From: Palsa-504 sp963808615
Lineage (GTDB): Bacteria > Actinomycetota > Actinomycetes > Streptosporangiales > Streptosporangiaceae
Assembly (NCBI GenBank): GCA_963808615.1
Contig: CAWEGV010000012.1
Location: forward strand, 1-64,000
Direction: 5' to 3'
Length of the DNA stretch: 64,000 nucleotides
Shown here: piece by piece, positions 35,345-44,269 of the stretch
Layout of the letters: each line of letters begins with the position of its first letter
Position numbering within the stretch: the stretch's first letter is position 1
Program-made: the position numbers and the translations under genes
The notes under the pieces: generated by a model
Told to the model about the DNA's origin: nothing
Database searches by the model: none
What the model saw: the letters and a program-made list of their open reading frames with translations, nothing else

Positions 35345-35812
35345 ATGAGTAGGCGTTTCGGGCTGCTGCTGGTGTGCTGTGTGCTGCTGGCCGCGTGTTC
35401 GGCTGGTTCTGCTACTTCCAGTTCGCCGCCGTCGGGGGTGAGGTTGGCGGGGACGTTCGCTGATGACAGCTTCCAGGCGAGCGACTATTACGGGAACGCG
35501 TGCGCCAGTTTCGAGTCGGGAAGCTGGCAGGTGCAGGTTAAGGCGGGGGATAGCACCACGGTTGCCGTCGTGGCGTTCACGAATACGACGGTGGCGGACG
35601 CTCCGGGGTCGGGTCCTGGGGAGACTGGATACGGCTTGTGCGCGGGGTCCTGGTCGGTGACGGTTCCTAGGTCTGCGGATTATGTGCTCACCCTGGTTTC
35701 CGCCGGGGATGACGGCGATTCGCAGCTTCCTGGTTCGTTGGTTGTTCCGGGGTCTTATGGCGGATCTGATATTCAGTTGGGTGATGATTACGGCAAGGAG
35801 TTGACCGCCTGA
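35345..35812 (+). CDS. secreted lipoprotein of unknown function
   Basis: 155 residues from ATG 35345. Signal peptide MSRRFGLLLVCCVLL and lipobox LAAC, then a beta-rich domain (SDYYGNACASFESGSWQVQV, SADYVLTLVSAGDDGD). Lower third-position GC in its last third (gttccggggtcttatgg) than in neighbouring genes. No family recognised. Confidence 0.65.
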   Translation: MSRRFGLLLVCCVLLAACSAGSATSSSPPSGVRLAGTFADDSFQASDYYGNACASFESGSWQVQVKAGDSTTVAVVAFTNTTVADAPGSGPGETGYGLCAGSWSVTVPRSADYVLTLVSAGDDGDSQLPGSLVVPGSYGGSDIQLGDDYGKELTA

Positions 35813-35843
35813 TAGGTGTGCGCGGCTGCCACGGACTCCCGCG

Positions 35844-35920
35844 ATGCTCGCTGTGCTGGCGGCGGTGAGCGAGGGCCGCAGGTACGGCTACCGGATCATC
35901 CAGGAGACCGGTCTCCCGGG
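35844..35920 (+). pseudogene. PadR-family regulator fragment
   Basis: MLAVLAAVSEGRRYGYRIIQ then ETGLPG matches helix 1-2 of the PadR winged helix (LAVLAALxEGRRYGYDIM...TGLPSGTVYP). It breaks off at GVPRR, where the convergent reductase gene ends. Only about 26 residues remain. Confidence 0.55.
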
Positions 35921-36555
35921 GGTGCCCCGCCGATCAATGACCGCGCCTCTGCGGGGCCGACTATGAGATCGTGAAGGTCGCCGCCCACCTCGAGTCGACC
36001 CGACTGTTCGATCCCGCCGACCTTCACCGGCTCGAAGCCGGCCGTTCGGATCAACCGCTCGACGTCCTCGCCAGCACGGTCGTCGTCGGTCGCGTAGAAG
36101 AGGACTGCCGGCTCCGGTGACCGGTTGCTAGAGGACTCGAAGTGATCGGCCGGCAGGGTTCCGAACGCCATGGCCAAGCGCGCCCCCTTCGGCAACCACC
36201 CGGCCACGGCCTTCCCAGAGGATTGCCCTTTCGGCAGCACACATGAGACGTTACCTCGTGCGTCGATGGTGAGCGGGTTGCTCGGAACGACCACGAGCTT
36301 GTCGGTCAGCGGGCCGACGATCTCGTCTATGACGCCCTTCAGTACGGTAAACCTCAGTGCGAGGATCACGGCATCGGCGCCCTGCAATGCGTCGCGGTTG
36401 TCGACGGCGACGACCGCAGCACGGCCGATCTGTGCACCCAGCTTTCGTGCCGACTCATTGTCGGCGCTCGAGAGCCGCACGGTCTCGCCGCCTGAGGCGA
36501 GATGGCGGGCGATGACCGACCCGAGCCCTCCAGTGCCGATGATCGCGGTGGTCAT
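35896..36555 (-). CDS. F420/NADP-dependent oxidoreductase-like protein
   Basis: 219 residues. Rossmann start MTTAIIGTGGLGSVIARHLA, then ADAVILALRFTVLKGVID, VVPSNPLTIDARGNV, AFGTLPADHF; resembles the coenzyme-F420-dependent NADP oxidoreductase N-terminal domain (NADP_oxidored). Such small enzymes reduce F420 or act on metabolites. The C-terminal 25 residues are tail-like. Confidence 0.82.
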   Translation of the reverse strand: MTTAIIGTGGLGSVIARHLASGGETVRLSSADNESARKLGAQIGRAAVVAVDNRDALQGADAVILALRFTVLKGVIDEIVGPLTDKLVVVPSNPLTIDARGNVSCVLPKGQSSGKAVAGWLPKGARLAMAFGTLPADHFESSSNRSPEPAVLFYATDDDRAGEDVERLIRTAGFEPVKVGGIEQSGRLEVGGDLHDLIVGPAEARSLIGGAPPGDRSPG

Positions 36556-36802
36556 GACCGAAACCTCCTCAGCGTAACAGGACTAACCACAAGGGTGGAG
36601 ACCTGACGGAGTGGGACCATGCTTCCCCGACCCATAGCAGCGCCGCCCAAGGAGGTTCCCACAGTAAGGGAAGCAGGCCGCGGAGCCTGCACCCTGCCTT
36701 CACGCCTGCGTAACTTCGGGAACTCCCATCGTCCCAGTTCAGAGGGAACCTTTCGCGTCGGGATACCAGGTTGAACCGCTATGTTGCGCGGTGGATCGAG
36801 GC
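36556..36802. other. no gene recognised
   Basis: Less GC-rich stretch between two leftward genes, containing agtgggaccatgcttcccc and cccacagtaagggaagcagg, which partly mirror each other (gggaccatgcttccc...). It might be the remnant of a mobile element, but I could not identify one. Confidence 0.35.
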
Positions 36803-37252
36803 TCAGCTCGATGGCCAGCGTGCGGGCGACCAGTCCCCCTCTGGGTCCGTGGTTTGCCCCACTTCGATCAGATGACCGTCGGGATCGCGGAGGTAGCAAC
36901 GGATCTCGTACTGGTGCCGTTTCGGCGGCGTCAGGAAGTGAGCACCCCGGGCGCTCCACTCGGCGTACACGGCCTCGATGTCCTTGACCCGGATATTAAG
37001 GAAGCTGCTGACCCGGTCGGGATCGCGCGGCGCCTCCAGGGTGACCGCCGGCTTGTCGTCGGTCGGGCCTCCGCCGACATTGATGATGATCCAGCTGTTG
37101 GATAGCGCGACATAGGTCAGCCCTCCGGGACCGGAGAAGGCCACCCTGCCGCCGAGTACCTCGGTGTAGAAGCGCCGAGAGCGCTCGACATCGTCCGAGA
37201 CGATGAAGTGGGCCAGCACAATGCCCTCTGGGGGCGGTGGGAGCTCGGCCAT
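36803..37252 (-). CDS. VOC (glyoxalase/dioxygenase-like) family protein
   Basis: 149 residues from ATG 37252. Two VOC units: VLAHFIVSDDVERSRRFYTE, VLGGRVAFSG and FLNIRVKDIEAVYAEWSARG, YEIRCYLRDPDGHLIEVGQT. Metal ligands H (AHFIV) and E (LIEVG) are in place. A typical small lyase or resistance-type protein; substrate unknown. Confidence 0.82.
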   Translation of the reverse strand: MAELPPPPEGIVLAHFIVSDDVERSRRFYTEVLGGRVAFSGPGGLTYVALSNSWIIINVGGGPTDDKPAVTLEAPRDPDRVSSFLNIRVKDIEAVYAEWSARGAHFLTPPKRHQYEIRCYLRDPDGHLIEVGQTTDPEGDWSPARWPSS

Positions 37253-37355
37253 CTGGCACCTCCACTGGTTGGATCTCACACCCTGCTTACGACGGGTCCG
37301 CAGCCGATGTTAGTCTCCGCGGCCGCGTGGCCACCCGGCGCCATGCCCACGAGTC

Positions 37356-37529
37356 TCAACACTGCCGGTGCTGCCGGACCATAGTCGACCAGTCGCCGGG
37401 GAAGATGACCCAGCGCCCTCCTGCATGTTTGGCATCGGTGGCCGTGCTGTTGACCTCGCAGCCGAGATCGCTGAGGAGCCGGCAGATCGCACGCCCGGCC
37501 CTGACCACAAGCCGTGACCACGACACCAC
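37356..37529 (-). CDS. possible 57-residue protein
   Basis: From a GTG-GTG pair: VVSWSRLVVRAGRAICRLLS, DLGCEVNSTATDAKHAGGRW, VIFPGDWSTMVRQHRQC. It reads like the end of a folded protein (GGRWVIFPGDW) but has no convincing ribosome site. It could be a 3' fragment of a larger gene. Two other frames here are open but have poorer composition. Confidence 0.35.
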   Translation of the reverse strand: MVSWSRLVVRAGRAICRLLSDLGCEVNSTATDAKHAGGRWVIFPGDWSTMVRQHRQC

Positions 37530-37682
37530 GCGCCACGTCGGCCACCCGAGTTACGAAAAGCGGGCCAGAGCACACGACCTGGCCGTGGAAAGGATGAATC
37601 CTGTTGGGACTGGGATGTTATGACCGATTTCGCGTGGGCAGGTGCCTCCGAAGCCGATGTTCATTGACAGAAAGGAGTAGCC

Positions 37683-37856
37683 GTGAGTGCTACAGACAAG
37701 GCAAAGGACAAGGCGCAGGCGGCCAAGGGCAGGATCAAGAAGGAGACCGGCAAGGCTCTCGACGATCCGTACCTGGAAGGCGAAGGCCAAGCCGACCAGG
37801 TGAAAGGCAATATGAAGCAGGCAGGCGAGAAGGTCAAGGACGCCTTCAAGAAATAA
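37683..37856 (+). CDS. csbD: CsbD-like stress protein
   Basis: 57 residues from GTG 37683, preceded by AGAAAGGAG. Lys-rich CsbD family: DKAKDKAQAAKGRIKKETGK, ALDDPYLEGEGQADQVKGN, KQAGEKVKDAFKK. Short hydrophilic proteins of this family are induced by general stress in many bacteria; mechanism unknown. Confidence 0.85.
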   Translation: MSATDKAKDKAQAAKGRIKKETGKALDDPYLEGEGQADQVKGNMKQAGEKVKDAFKK

Positions 37857-37913
37857 CCTGGTTTGCCGGGCACCCTGCCGGCTCCTCGGCCCGTTGACCC
37901 CATCTGGCCAGGC

Positions 37914-37994
37914 GACCTGACCACGCGAGAACGCCGGGCCCTCGGCCTGCGGGCAGAAGGCGCGAGCAACTAGCAGATCGCCCGCCGCCTTGTG
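37914..37994 (+). pseudogene. LuxR-type HTH remnant with stop codon
   Basis: DLTTRERRALGLRAEGASN, stop (TAG at 37971), QIARRLV. This is the start of a LuxR DNA-binding domain (LTxREREVLxLxAEGxSNxxIAxxL) with an in-frame stop and nothing of the receiver domain. A decayed fragment. Confidence 0.6.
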
Positions 37995-38147
37995 CCACAG
38001 CACCTGACGCGGCTGCCGCTCATGGTCGCTGAGCAGCTCCTCAGGGGCCGAGGCCGGATGGGATGTGCGGGACAGAGGACTCTTAGTTTTTCGGGTTCGC
38101 TGCGGTCTGGCGGGGTAGCGGGGTACGGCAGGCAATCGGAGGTAGCT

Positions 38148-38327
38148 ATGCGTCTGGGCTCGGTCATCCTGTTGATCTGGCTGCTCATCGGAGCGATCGC
38201 CGCCGGGCAGCGGCACTATTACAGCCCATCGTCGGCGAATTGCGCCGGAGCGGGCACCATCGCGATCACCATCCTCGCCGGACCACTCAACTACATAGGC
38301 GCGAACCCCAAGCTCAGCTGCCACTAA
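38148..38327 (+). CDS. small actinobacterial membrane protein
   Basis: 59 residues: MRLGSVILLIWLLIGAIAAG, QRHYYSPSSANCAGAGTIAI, TILAGPLNYIGANPKLSCH. A strong ribosome site (GGAGGTAGCT) precedes the ATG. The layout, with one helix, a QRHYY turn with a Cys and a second helix ending GPLNYIG, is that of a widespread actinobacterial small membrane protein with unknown function. Confidence 0.75.
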   Translation: MRLGSVILLIWLLIGAIAAGQRHYYSPSSANCAGAGTIAITILAGPLNYIGANPKLSCH

Positions 38328-38713
38328 AGATCCTCCACGGCAGCGCTTCGTAGTCTGGGCCTCCCGCAGCCAGGGTCGGGGCTCGGTGGGTACGGCTGCT
38401 GCAGGCTGGCGCCTTCCAGCAGCACGCCCGTGGCCAGCCAGGCAGCGTTCACCTTGCCGAGCAGATACAGGTCCTTGCTCGCCCCGACGAGCTCGGGCAC
38501 CACCAGGTACTCGATAACCAGCAGCACGACGAAGATCACGATGCCGCGGCGCAGCGGCTTGCCCAGGAACAGCAGCCAGCCCCGCCATTGCCGCCATCGG
38601 CTCCGCCAGGCGCTCGCCGGGGCAGCGCCCTTCCGGGTTCCCCTGCTGTCCTGCAGCCGTTCGTCCGCACCGGACACCGCTACCCTGTTCGCCGGCATTA
38701 ACCCGGCCAGCAT
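38324..38713 (-). pseudogene. LPG synthase TM-type (YbhN-like) fragment
   Basis: A basic start then GIVIFVVLLVIEYLVVPELV, GASKDLYLLGKVNAAWLATG, VLLEGASLQ: the first two helices of the lysylphosphatidylglycerol synthase TM region/YbhN family. After GASL the frame leaves the family and stops at 38324. Complete proteins have over 300 residues, so this is an N-terminal remnant. Confidence 0.6.
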
Positions 38714-38833
38714 CAGCGAACGACCCGCAGCCCCATGTCCCGGCGCGGCCGATGAGCCAGTCCGCGGAGGCTGGATGCTGGGTGCCCGATAGCCCCCTAC
38801 GTGAACCAGGCATTGAAGTCTGGCTCGCCGCGA

Positions 38834-39334
38834 TTACCCAGAGACAGCTCCCTTTGGATCGAGCAGTGACCTCAAGAGATCTTCCACGTTGTCGTAGCTC
38901 GCTTCGAAGCCATCGGTCTTATTCATGTGATCACGGCCAGCCTTGTCGCGGAACGCCAGCCTCTGTGTCAGCTTCGTCACTCCGTGAGCTTCATGCAGTT
39001 CGGTGGACTCGACGGCCTCCACACCTAGCCACCCGTCGAACAGCCACGTTTCGACGGTCCGGGTCGGCGGCTCGACCTCCACGTAGGTTCCGCGAAACGA
39101 GCACTCCTTCCCGTCGTCGGTCACGAAGACGATGTGGTAGTCCCCTCCGACCCGCAGGTCGATCGAGCAGACCTTCATCTCCTCCCCAAATGGAGCGAAC
39201 CATTTGGTCACATGCTCCGGCTTCGTCAAGACGTCGAAGACGAGTTGGATCGGAGCGTCGAACTCTCGGGTGAGGACGATCTCGAGATCGTTCGGGAACT
39301 CGATGTGTGCCGATCCGTGCCGATTAGGTGTCAC
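38834..39334 (-). CDS. SRPBCC/AHSA1 domain protein
   Basis: 166 residues. Helix-grip fold with LEIVLTREFDAPIQLVFDVL, TKPEHVTKWFAPFGEEMKVC, RVGGDYHIVFVTDDGKECSF, and VTKLTQRLAFRDKAGRDHM. It is coupled by ATGA overlap to the ArsR-type regulator in front, an arrangement very common for this pair. Probably binds a hydrophobic ligand; role unknown. Confidence 0.88.
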   Translation of the reverse strand: MTPNRHGSAHIEFPNDLEIVLTREFDAPIQLVFDVLTKPEHVTKWFAPFGEEMKVCSIDLRVGGDYHIVFVTDDGKECSFRGTYVEVEPPTRTVETWLFDGWLGVEAVESTELHEAHGVTKLTQRLAFRDKAGRDHMNKTDGFEASYDNVEDLLRSLLDPKGAVSG

Positions 39335-39699
39335 TGGCGCTCTCCTTGTTGCTGTAGCTCTTTGAGGTAGTCGCTCATCCGATCCATTCGGTCATTCCAT
39401 GGCTGCTCGTACTTGGCCAGCCACTCCTGAAGCGGCCGGAGGCGCGCTGGTTCCAGGCGGTACAGCCGACGACGTCCGTCCGCCCGGCAGGTGACGAGTC
39501 CCACCTCGCTAAGGACCCGCAGGTGTTTGGAAACCTGAGGCTGGGACACCGAGAGTTCGTTCACGATCGCCCCGACAGGCTTCTCGCCTGTGATCAGCAC
39601 GTCCAGGACTTCGCGACGGTGCCCCTCGGCAATGGCGTTGAAGACATCCGACGTCGTGGAAGAGCGGGCCACGGGCCGATCGTATTCCGATATCGGCAT
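39331..39699 (-). CDS. ArsR-family transcription regulator
   Basis: 122 residues with a winged HTH: VFNAIAEGHRREVLDVLITG, GAIVNELSVSQPQVSKHLRV, LSEVGLVTCRADGRRRLYRL. No metal-binding Cys pair (ELCVC) in the recognition helix, so it is the non-metal type paired with SRPBCC proteins. First gene of the two-gene operon. Confidence 0.9.
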   Translation of the reverse strand: MPISEYDRPVARSSTTSDVFNAIAEGHRREVLDVLITGEKPVGAIVNELSVSQPQVSKHLRVLSEVGLVTCRADGRRRLYRLEPARLRPLQEWLAKYEQPWNDRMDRMSDYLKELQQQGERQ

Positions 39700-39701
39700 A
39701 T

Positions 39702-39848
39702 GTCAAGCAGGTCGCGGACTTGCTCGGCTGCTCGGCCGGAAACGTGAAGAGCCAGAGCGCCAGGGGTCTGGACAAACTGCGGGCGGTTCTGGAAGAGGAC
39801 GGTACTCAGACCGGCCCGCAGAAGAAGAGGGACAGCAGAAATGGATGA
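39702..39848 (+). pseudogene. 3' remnant of an ECF sigma factor
   Basis: VKQVADLLGCSAGNVKSQSA then RGLDKLRAVLEED is the region-4 HTH end of a SigE-type ECF factor (family: VAELLGCSVGTVKSQTARGL). Everything upstream is missing; the ArsR gene abuts it. The next gene overlaps its stop (ATGGATGA), as anti-sigma genes usually do, so a deletion removed the sigma factor but kept its partner. Confidence 0.7.
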
Positions 39849-40868
39849 GACGTCGCTGCGGGCACTGCTGGAGCGGGCCGTGGCCGACGAGCCCCCGGCC
39901 GGACCGATCGTGGCCAGTTCGGTCGCGGCGGGCATCCGGCTGCGCCGGCGTCGCCGGGTCCGGGCGGCCGTCGCTTTGGCGGCTTTGGCGGCCGTGATCG
40001 TGGCCGCCGGGGTGGCCGTCCCGCACCTTCACACCGGCTCCCGGCAGGCGCCCGCAGCGGCCATGTCGGTTCCGCCCACCTTGCGGGTCACCGCGCAGTA
40101 CCCCGGCCAGACGAGTCCCGGGGGGCGGTCACCCCCGTCTCGGCCGGCACCGGTGCCGTCGGGCTGCCGATCGAGACCGGGGAGGCCGATGCGATCATCA
40201 GAACCCCGAACGGGAGGACCGTCTACATCGCCAGCGACAGGTCCGGCTGGGTGCGGGCGATCTCGACCGTGGCCCGGATGGCGGGCCCGCCGATCACGGT
40301 CAAACCCGGACCCGTGGCCATGGCGGTCACTCCGGACGGGAAGACGCTGTACGTGGCCAGTGCCGGCAACTACCACGGGCCCGGCTGGGTGACGCCGATC
40401 TCTGCGGCCACCGGCACGGCCGGGGCGCCGATCGCGGTCCCCACGGCACCCTCGTCGATGGCGGTCACGCCGGACGGGAAGACCCTGTACGTGCTCGACG
40501 TCGGCGGCCCCGCCCGCAGGGTGACGCCGATCACGGTCGCCACCAATACGGCCCTGTCGCCGATCACGGTCGGCCCGGCGCCCGCCGTCCTGGCCATCAC
40601 ACCAGACGGCAAGACGTTGTACGCGGCCGACGTGGAGGGTACGGTGACGCCGATTTCGGTCGCGACCGGCACGGCCGGTCCGCCGATCACGGTGGCCCGG
40701 AACCCCGACCAGATCGTCATCACGCCGGACAGCAAGCAGGCCTATGACCTGTCCTATGGCGGCCCGCAGGACGGCACGGTGACGCCGATCGTGACGGCCA
40801 CGAACACGGCGGGGGCGGCGGTCACGATCGCGGGCGCCGCATATGGGCGGATGGCGCTCGCGCCGTAA
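39841..40868 (+). pseudogene. YVTN-type beta-propeller protein, frameshifted
   Basis: The N-terminal frame (MDETSLRALLERAVADEPPA, one membrane helix VALAALAAVIVAAGVAV) resembles products encoded next to SigE-type sigma factors. At the GGGGGG run near 40119-40124 the frame shifts. Downstream AVTPVSAGTGAVGLPI and then four to five blades with VTPDGKTLYVAS and VTPISVATGTAGPPI run to 40868. Outside domain of a former sigma-linked sensor; its sigma factor is truncated too. Confidence 0.72.
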
Positions 40869-41039
40869 GCCGGTAGGACGGTCGGCGGCGCACGCCGCCA
40901 TGGCGCGTGTCAGAGGCATCGGCGAAGTCGCGCCAGCTGCCGCCGGTAACGGGCTCTTTGTCCAGGTCGGCGCAACTCGCAGGCAGTTTACGGCGTCTAC
41001 ATGTTAGCCGGGGGTTTTGGAGGCAGCGTGCGTACGATC

Positions 41040-41594
41040 ATGGCTAGTCGACGGATGCTGGGCTGGCTCGGCTTGCTGGCCACAGTCGCAGTGGCCGGGT
41101 GCACCGCGAACTCGACGGTCGGCCCTGCTGCCTCGGGCCGCGGCCGGTCAGCTACCCCTGCAGCCACCACCGCCGTCTCGCCCGGTGCGGCATCCGCTTC
41201 TGCGTCAACTGGGCCTGGCGGCGTCCGCAATCTGGCCGTCAGCCGGGGAGTGCGTAATGAGCTGACCGCGACCTATGTGGACTATCGAGGGATATCGCTC
41301 TCTGATGTGGCGGGCACCAGACCTTGGCGCATCTACTACACCTACGATCCGGCTACGGGCACATACTGGGCTGAGGCCTACTTCGCGCCGTCCAGCACGG
41401 CTTCATTCAAGGTCTCGGTGGGTTTCCAGGATGGTGCCTCGATCGGGCTGTTCGCCAGGGCCGGAAACGGCAGATGGCAGGTACAACTGGGCGGGGAACC
41501 GCTCGTCTGCGCCGAGGCGCGGTTCTTCCCGCGGGCAGTGCTGATGGCCTGGTCGCGACCGACAGACCCGGCGGCCTTCGGTTGCAGTTCGTGA
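41040..41594 (+). CDS. secreted lipoprotein
   Basis: 184 residues from ATG 41040: MASRRMLGWLGLLATVAVAG then C (lipobox VAGC), a Ser/Ala/Thr linker, and a beta-rich domain (RIYYTYDPATGTYWAEAYFA, SFKVSVGFQDGASIGLFARA) with two Cys near the end. No family recognised. An in-frame earlier start at 41001 would spoil the signal peptide. Confidence 0.7.
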   Translation: MASRRMLGWLGLLATVAVAGCTANSTVGPAASGRGRSATPAATTAVSPGAASASASTGPGGVRNLAVSRGVRNELTATYVDYRGISLSDVAGTRPWRIYYTYDPATGTYWAEAYFAPSSTASFKVSVGFQDGASIGLFARAGNGRWQVQLGGEPLVCAEARFFPRAVLMAWSRPTDPAAFGCSS

Positions 41595-42014
41595 CCCCAG
41601 CTGCCCACAGGCCCCGGTCTTGCCCAGAGCTCGGCGGCTCTTGCCGTGGTGAGGGGTTGCTCCTGCGGGTGGCTCAGGACACGACCACCCATACCGGCAC
41701 GAGCGCTGATTCCCGCGCACGTGGTCGGCGTCTCGCCGGCAACCGGTAATGGCGGCTGGCGCCGGTGCCCGGATCTCGGCGCAATGGGTCATGCCCCAGG
41801 CGCTGGTCGCGGGTCACCGGCCCCAGCACACCGGTCAGATCCTGCCTGTCTCAAGCAAGGCATCCGTACCAGGCCGGAGGAAGCGGATCTTGATCATTAC
41901 CACGCCTGTAGTACAGTCGCGGTTTTCCGTCGCGTGGTCGCGCTGCCGCTCAGCGTGACGCATCGTCTGCTGGGCGTGGTTACGCTGCGTTACCTCCGTC
42001 CTTGTCGTGGCTTG
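41595..42014. other. no gene seen
   Basis: Open frames here are short, without ribosome sites or domains. It contains one copy of a 19-base sequence (GCGCTGCCGCTCAGCGTGA at 41940) that recurs exactly at 42331. Confidence 0.4.
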
Positions 42015-42242
42015 TCACCCGTTGTGCTGTTTGGCTTCTTCTGCTGCTTTGACAGCGGCCAGGATTGCCTCAGCGAAATGCCTCGCTCGCTTGAGCGGCA
42101 CCATCTGGCTGCCAGCCGGCAGCTCGATACGGATTGCTGCTGCACGGCCTGCAGGCACGACCGGAGCTACCCTTGCCCAGACGGTGCCTGCATGACGAAA
42201 TTCTGTCAGAGACAGAAGCCACTGCTCTTCTTCTTGTTCCAT
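42015..42242 (-). CDS. 75-residue hypothetical protein
   Basis: MEQEEEQWLLSLTEFRHAGT, VWARVAPVVPAGRAAAIRIE, LPAGSQMVPLKRARHFAEAI, then a helix rich in Ala/Lys. GAAGGGAAGAGG directly before the ATG is a good ribosome site. No family recognised. It is bracketed by a 19-base direct repeat (41940 and 42331). Confidence 0.55.
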   Translation of the reverse strand: MEQEEEQWLLSLTEFRHAGTVWARVAPVVPAGRAAAIRIELPAGSQMVPLKRARHFAEAILAAVKAAEEAKQHNG

Positions 42243-42405
42243 CCTCTTCCCTTCGCGTAGGCAGTACTTATGCCCGCGCCGCCAAGGATCCTCCCATAGG
42301 CCTGGAGTCGCAGTTTCACGGTGCGTCGCTGCGCTGCCGCTCAGCGTGATGCCCTGACTGCCTGCTGGGGTTGCATTCCGTCATCTCCTTCCGGTGGCGG
42401 GCTGG

Positions 42406-43100
42406 CTACCCTGCTGTTCCGGCGAGGAGGAGCCGGGCGCTGTAGTGATGCCACCTGGCGATGGCCTGGTGCAGCCGTCGCCGCAGCGACCAGCGCAGCG
42501 CGAAGGCGAGGCGGGCGCGGCTGATCAGCCTGGCGGCGTACCGCCTGGCGAGGCTGGCGAGCCGGGTGGTCTCGGCGATTGATAGTTTGATGGGTGCGAT
42601 GCGGGCCGGGCAGGTCTGCCCGCCGTGGTCGGGGACGGGCGCGTCGCCGAGGGGGATCTGCAGGTCAGCGTCGCCGGCATCACCGTCGCCGGCCTGCGTG
42701 CTGTCGTCGTGGTGCTGGTTGCGGATGGCGGCGGGGAGATCGATGCGGCCGGCGATCGTATTGCGGATGGCGGCGGCCCGGAGCTGGGCCAGGGCTGACA
42801 GGGCGGTGTGCCGGCAGATCCCGCTCCAGGCGCGGGCCTGGCACTGGTCCCATCCGAGCACGTCCTTTCCGGTTCTGAAGGTTCTTCTGCCGGCCAGCGG
42901 CGCCCGGCGATGGTGATGAAATACGTCATGGTCGCGGGCCGGCCCGGCGGTGCCCAGCGCAGGTGGAACATGAGCTGGTCCGGGCGGGAGATCAGCCGCC
43001 GGATCAGCAGGTACTGCCCACCGGTGGTGGTGGCGGTCATCGCCCAGTCGCTGTAGCGGGGTCCTTTTGGGCGCCCTGCCCTACATCTCCGAGTTCAGCC
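42406..43100 (-). pseudogene. IS701-type transposase, 3' remnant, frameshifted
   Basis: From about 43100: GRPKGPRYSDWAMT, YLLIRRLISRPDQLMFHLRW, APPG, ITIAGRRWPAEE; then one frame over FRTGKDVLGWDQCQARAWSG, ICRHTALSALAQLRAAAIRN. This is the C-terminal half of an IS701-family DDE transposase (RPKGxRxYDWA, AGxRWxIEExFQxxK, LDxxQxRxWxxWxRHxxL). The shift is near 42870. The N-terminal half and clear inverted repeats are missing. Confidence 0.72.
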
Positions 43101-43174
43101 CGTCCGGGCAGCTGCTGTTCAATGCCCAGCTCCCGGCCGGCCTCACCTCCTACCGCGCCTGGCGCCTGACCTGA
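43070..43174 (+). pseudogene. arylsulfotransferase-family 3' fragment
   Basis: GALPYISEFSPSGQLLFNAQ, LPAGLTSYRAWRLT, stop. These 34 residues match the extreme C-terminus of actinobacterial arylsulfotransferase (ASST)-like proteins (ISEFSPSGxLLFxAxFPxGxNSYRAYR). It abuts the transposase remnant, so the insertion probably destroyed the gene. Confidence 0.55.
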
Positions 43175-43604
43175 CATCCGGCCGGTTAGGCAGCCGTGGA
43201 CAACGGACCTGGAGCTGGCTGAGCCGACTCGTCAGAGTGAGATCCCTCGCACCGCGGCGGCTGCCCAGAACGCAAGGCCGAGTGCGACGAGGATGCCCCA
43301 GGCCCACGAGGACGGCGGTGACCGTCCGGCGTGTCCTGACCCACCGCTGCGGGTGGAGCACCCGGTCGTCGTGGAGGACAACCTGGGATTCGCGTGTGGC
43401 GTGCCCGCCTGCCTGTACCGGTCGTCTTCCGTGACATTCTGACCCCGTCCCGGAAGGATGTCTCCCGCCTACGGGCGGCCACGATGGCCTGATTCTTTCA
43501 AGGTGCCAGCTACGACCAGACCCGGGTTCCGGCAGTCACAGGTTGACCGTGGCTTGTATGGTCAGGCAGCGGGCAGGACCGCATGCGGGATGACCTGGGG
43601 TTCG
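43175..43604. other. no convincing gene
   Basis: A minus-strand frame ending at 43232 (SWAWGILVALGLAFWAAAA then VRGISL) looks like the end of a small membrane protein, but it has no start codon. Otherwise nothing recognisable. The ECF-type promoter element begins at 43605. Confidence 0.4.
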
Positions 43605-43646
43605 GCGGTGACCGTGAACATGTTTGGCGCCGGTTGCGGATAACAG
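43605..43646 (+). promoter_or_regulatory. ECF-type promoter element, copy 2
   Basis: GCGGTGACCGTGAACA and TTGCGGATAACAG with the same 42-base layout as the copy before the ECF sigma gene at 28875; 37 of 42 positions or more agree. 48 bases before the membrane-protein gene. Confidence 0.65.
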
Positions 43647-43693
43647 GTGTAGCCTCCCGCTCCCGGCAGGCTCCCTCGCAGAAAGAGGTCACC

Positions 43694-44269
43694 ATGTCCC
43701 AGTCCTACCGGCCCAGCGGCCAGCCGGCCGGGCCGCTGCGTCCTGCTGCTCCCGCGCCGGTGCGGACCGCGGTCACGCTCATGTACGCCGGCGCGGCCAT
43801 CAGCACCGTCACCGTGATCATCGCGCTGGCCCTGATCCCCGCCATCAAGGCCGCGCTCCGCACGGCGCATCCGAGCCTGACCGCGGCCCAGGTCAGCGAC
43901 GTGAACACGCTCATTACGCTGGCGATGGTCTTCGGCCTGGCCGTGATCGCCGCGTGGCTGTGGATGGCGCGGGTGAACGGCCGGGGCAAGAACTGGGCGC
44001 GGATCCTGTGCACGGTGCTGTTCGGCCTGGCGACGCTGGAGCTGATCAGGGTCAGGCCGCAGTATCCAGGCGGCTATCTGGCTCATTTTACCGTCGGGGG
44101 CCGCGTGTACCCGGTGATCCATTCGGTGGTCGGCGCGACGGTGCTCGGCCTGATCGTCCCCGTGCTGCTGTGGCTGGCCGGCCTGGCCGCAGTGTGGCTG
44201 CTGTGGCGCCCGGCCTCCAGCGCGTTCTTCACCGGGCGGGTCAGCCCGGCCAGGGCGGCGTTGTCGTGA
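43694..44269 (+). CDS. four-helix membrane protein, paralogue 2
   Basis: 191 residues from ATG 43694 (GAGGTCACC before it). Short Pro-rich start MSQSYRPSGQPAGPLRPAAP, then the same membrane domain as the protein next to the ECF sigma factor: APVRTAVTLMYAGAAIS, TLITLAMVFGLAVIAAWLWM, KNWARILCTVLFGLATLELI, LAGLAAVWLLWRPASSAFF. It lacks the anti-sigma-like N-terminus. Preceded by promoter copy 2, so probably in the same regulon. Function unknown. Confidence 0.75.
   Translation: MSQSYRPSGQPAGPLRPAAPAPVRTAVTLMYAGAAISTVTVIIALALIPAIKAALRTAHPSLTAAQVSDVNTLITLAMVFGLAVIAAWLWMARVNGRGKNWARILCTVLFGLATLELIRVRPQYPGGYLAHFTVGGRVYPVIHSVVGATVLGLIVPVLLWLAGLAAVWLLWRPASSAFFTGRVSPARAALS

Noticed and set aside
36552..36959. 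135-residue minus-strand frame
   Set aside because: It runs through the VOC gene in another frame and ends in Arg/Pro-rich sequence; no support beyond being open.
43232..43330. Small membrane protein ending ISL on the minus strand
   Set aside because: Hydrophobic and coding-like, but no start codon or ribosome site in frame, so not reported as a gene.
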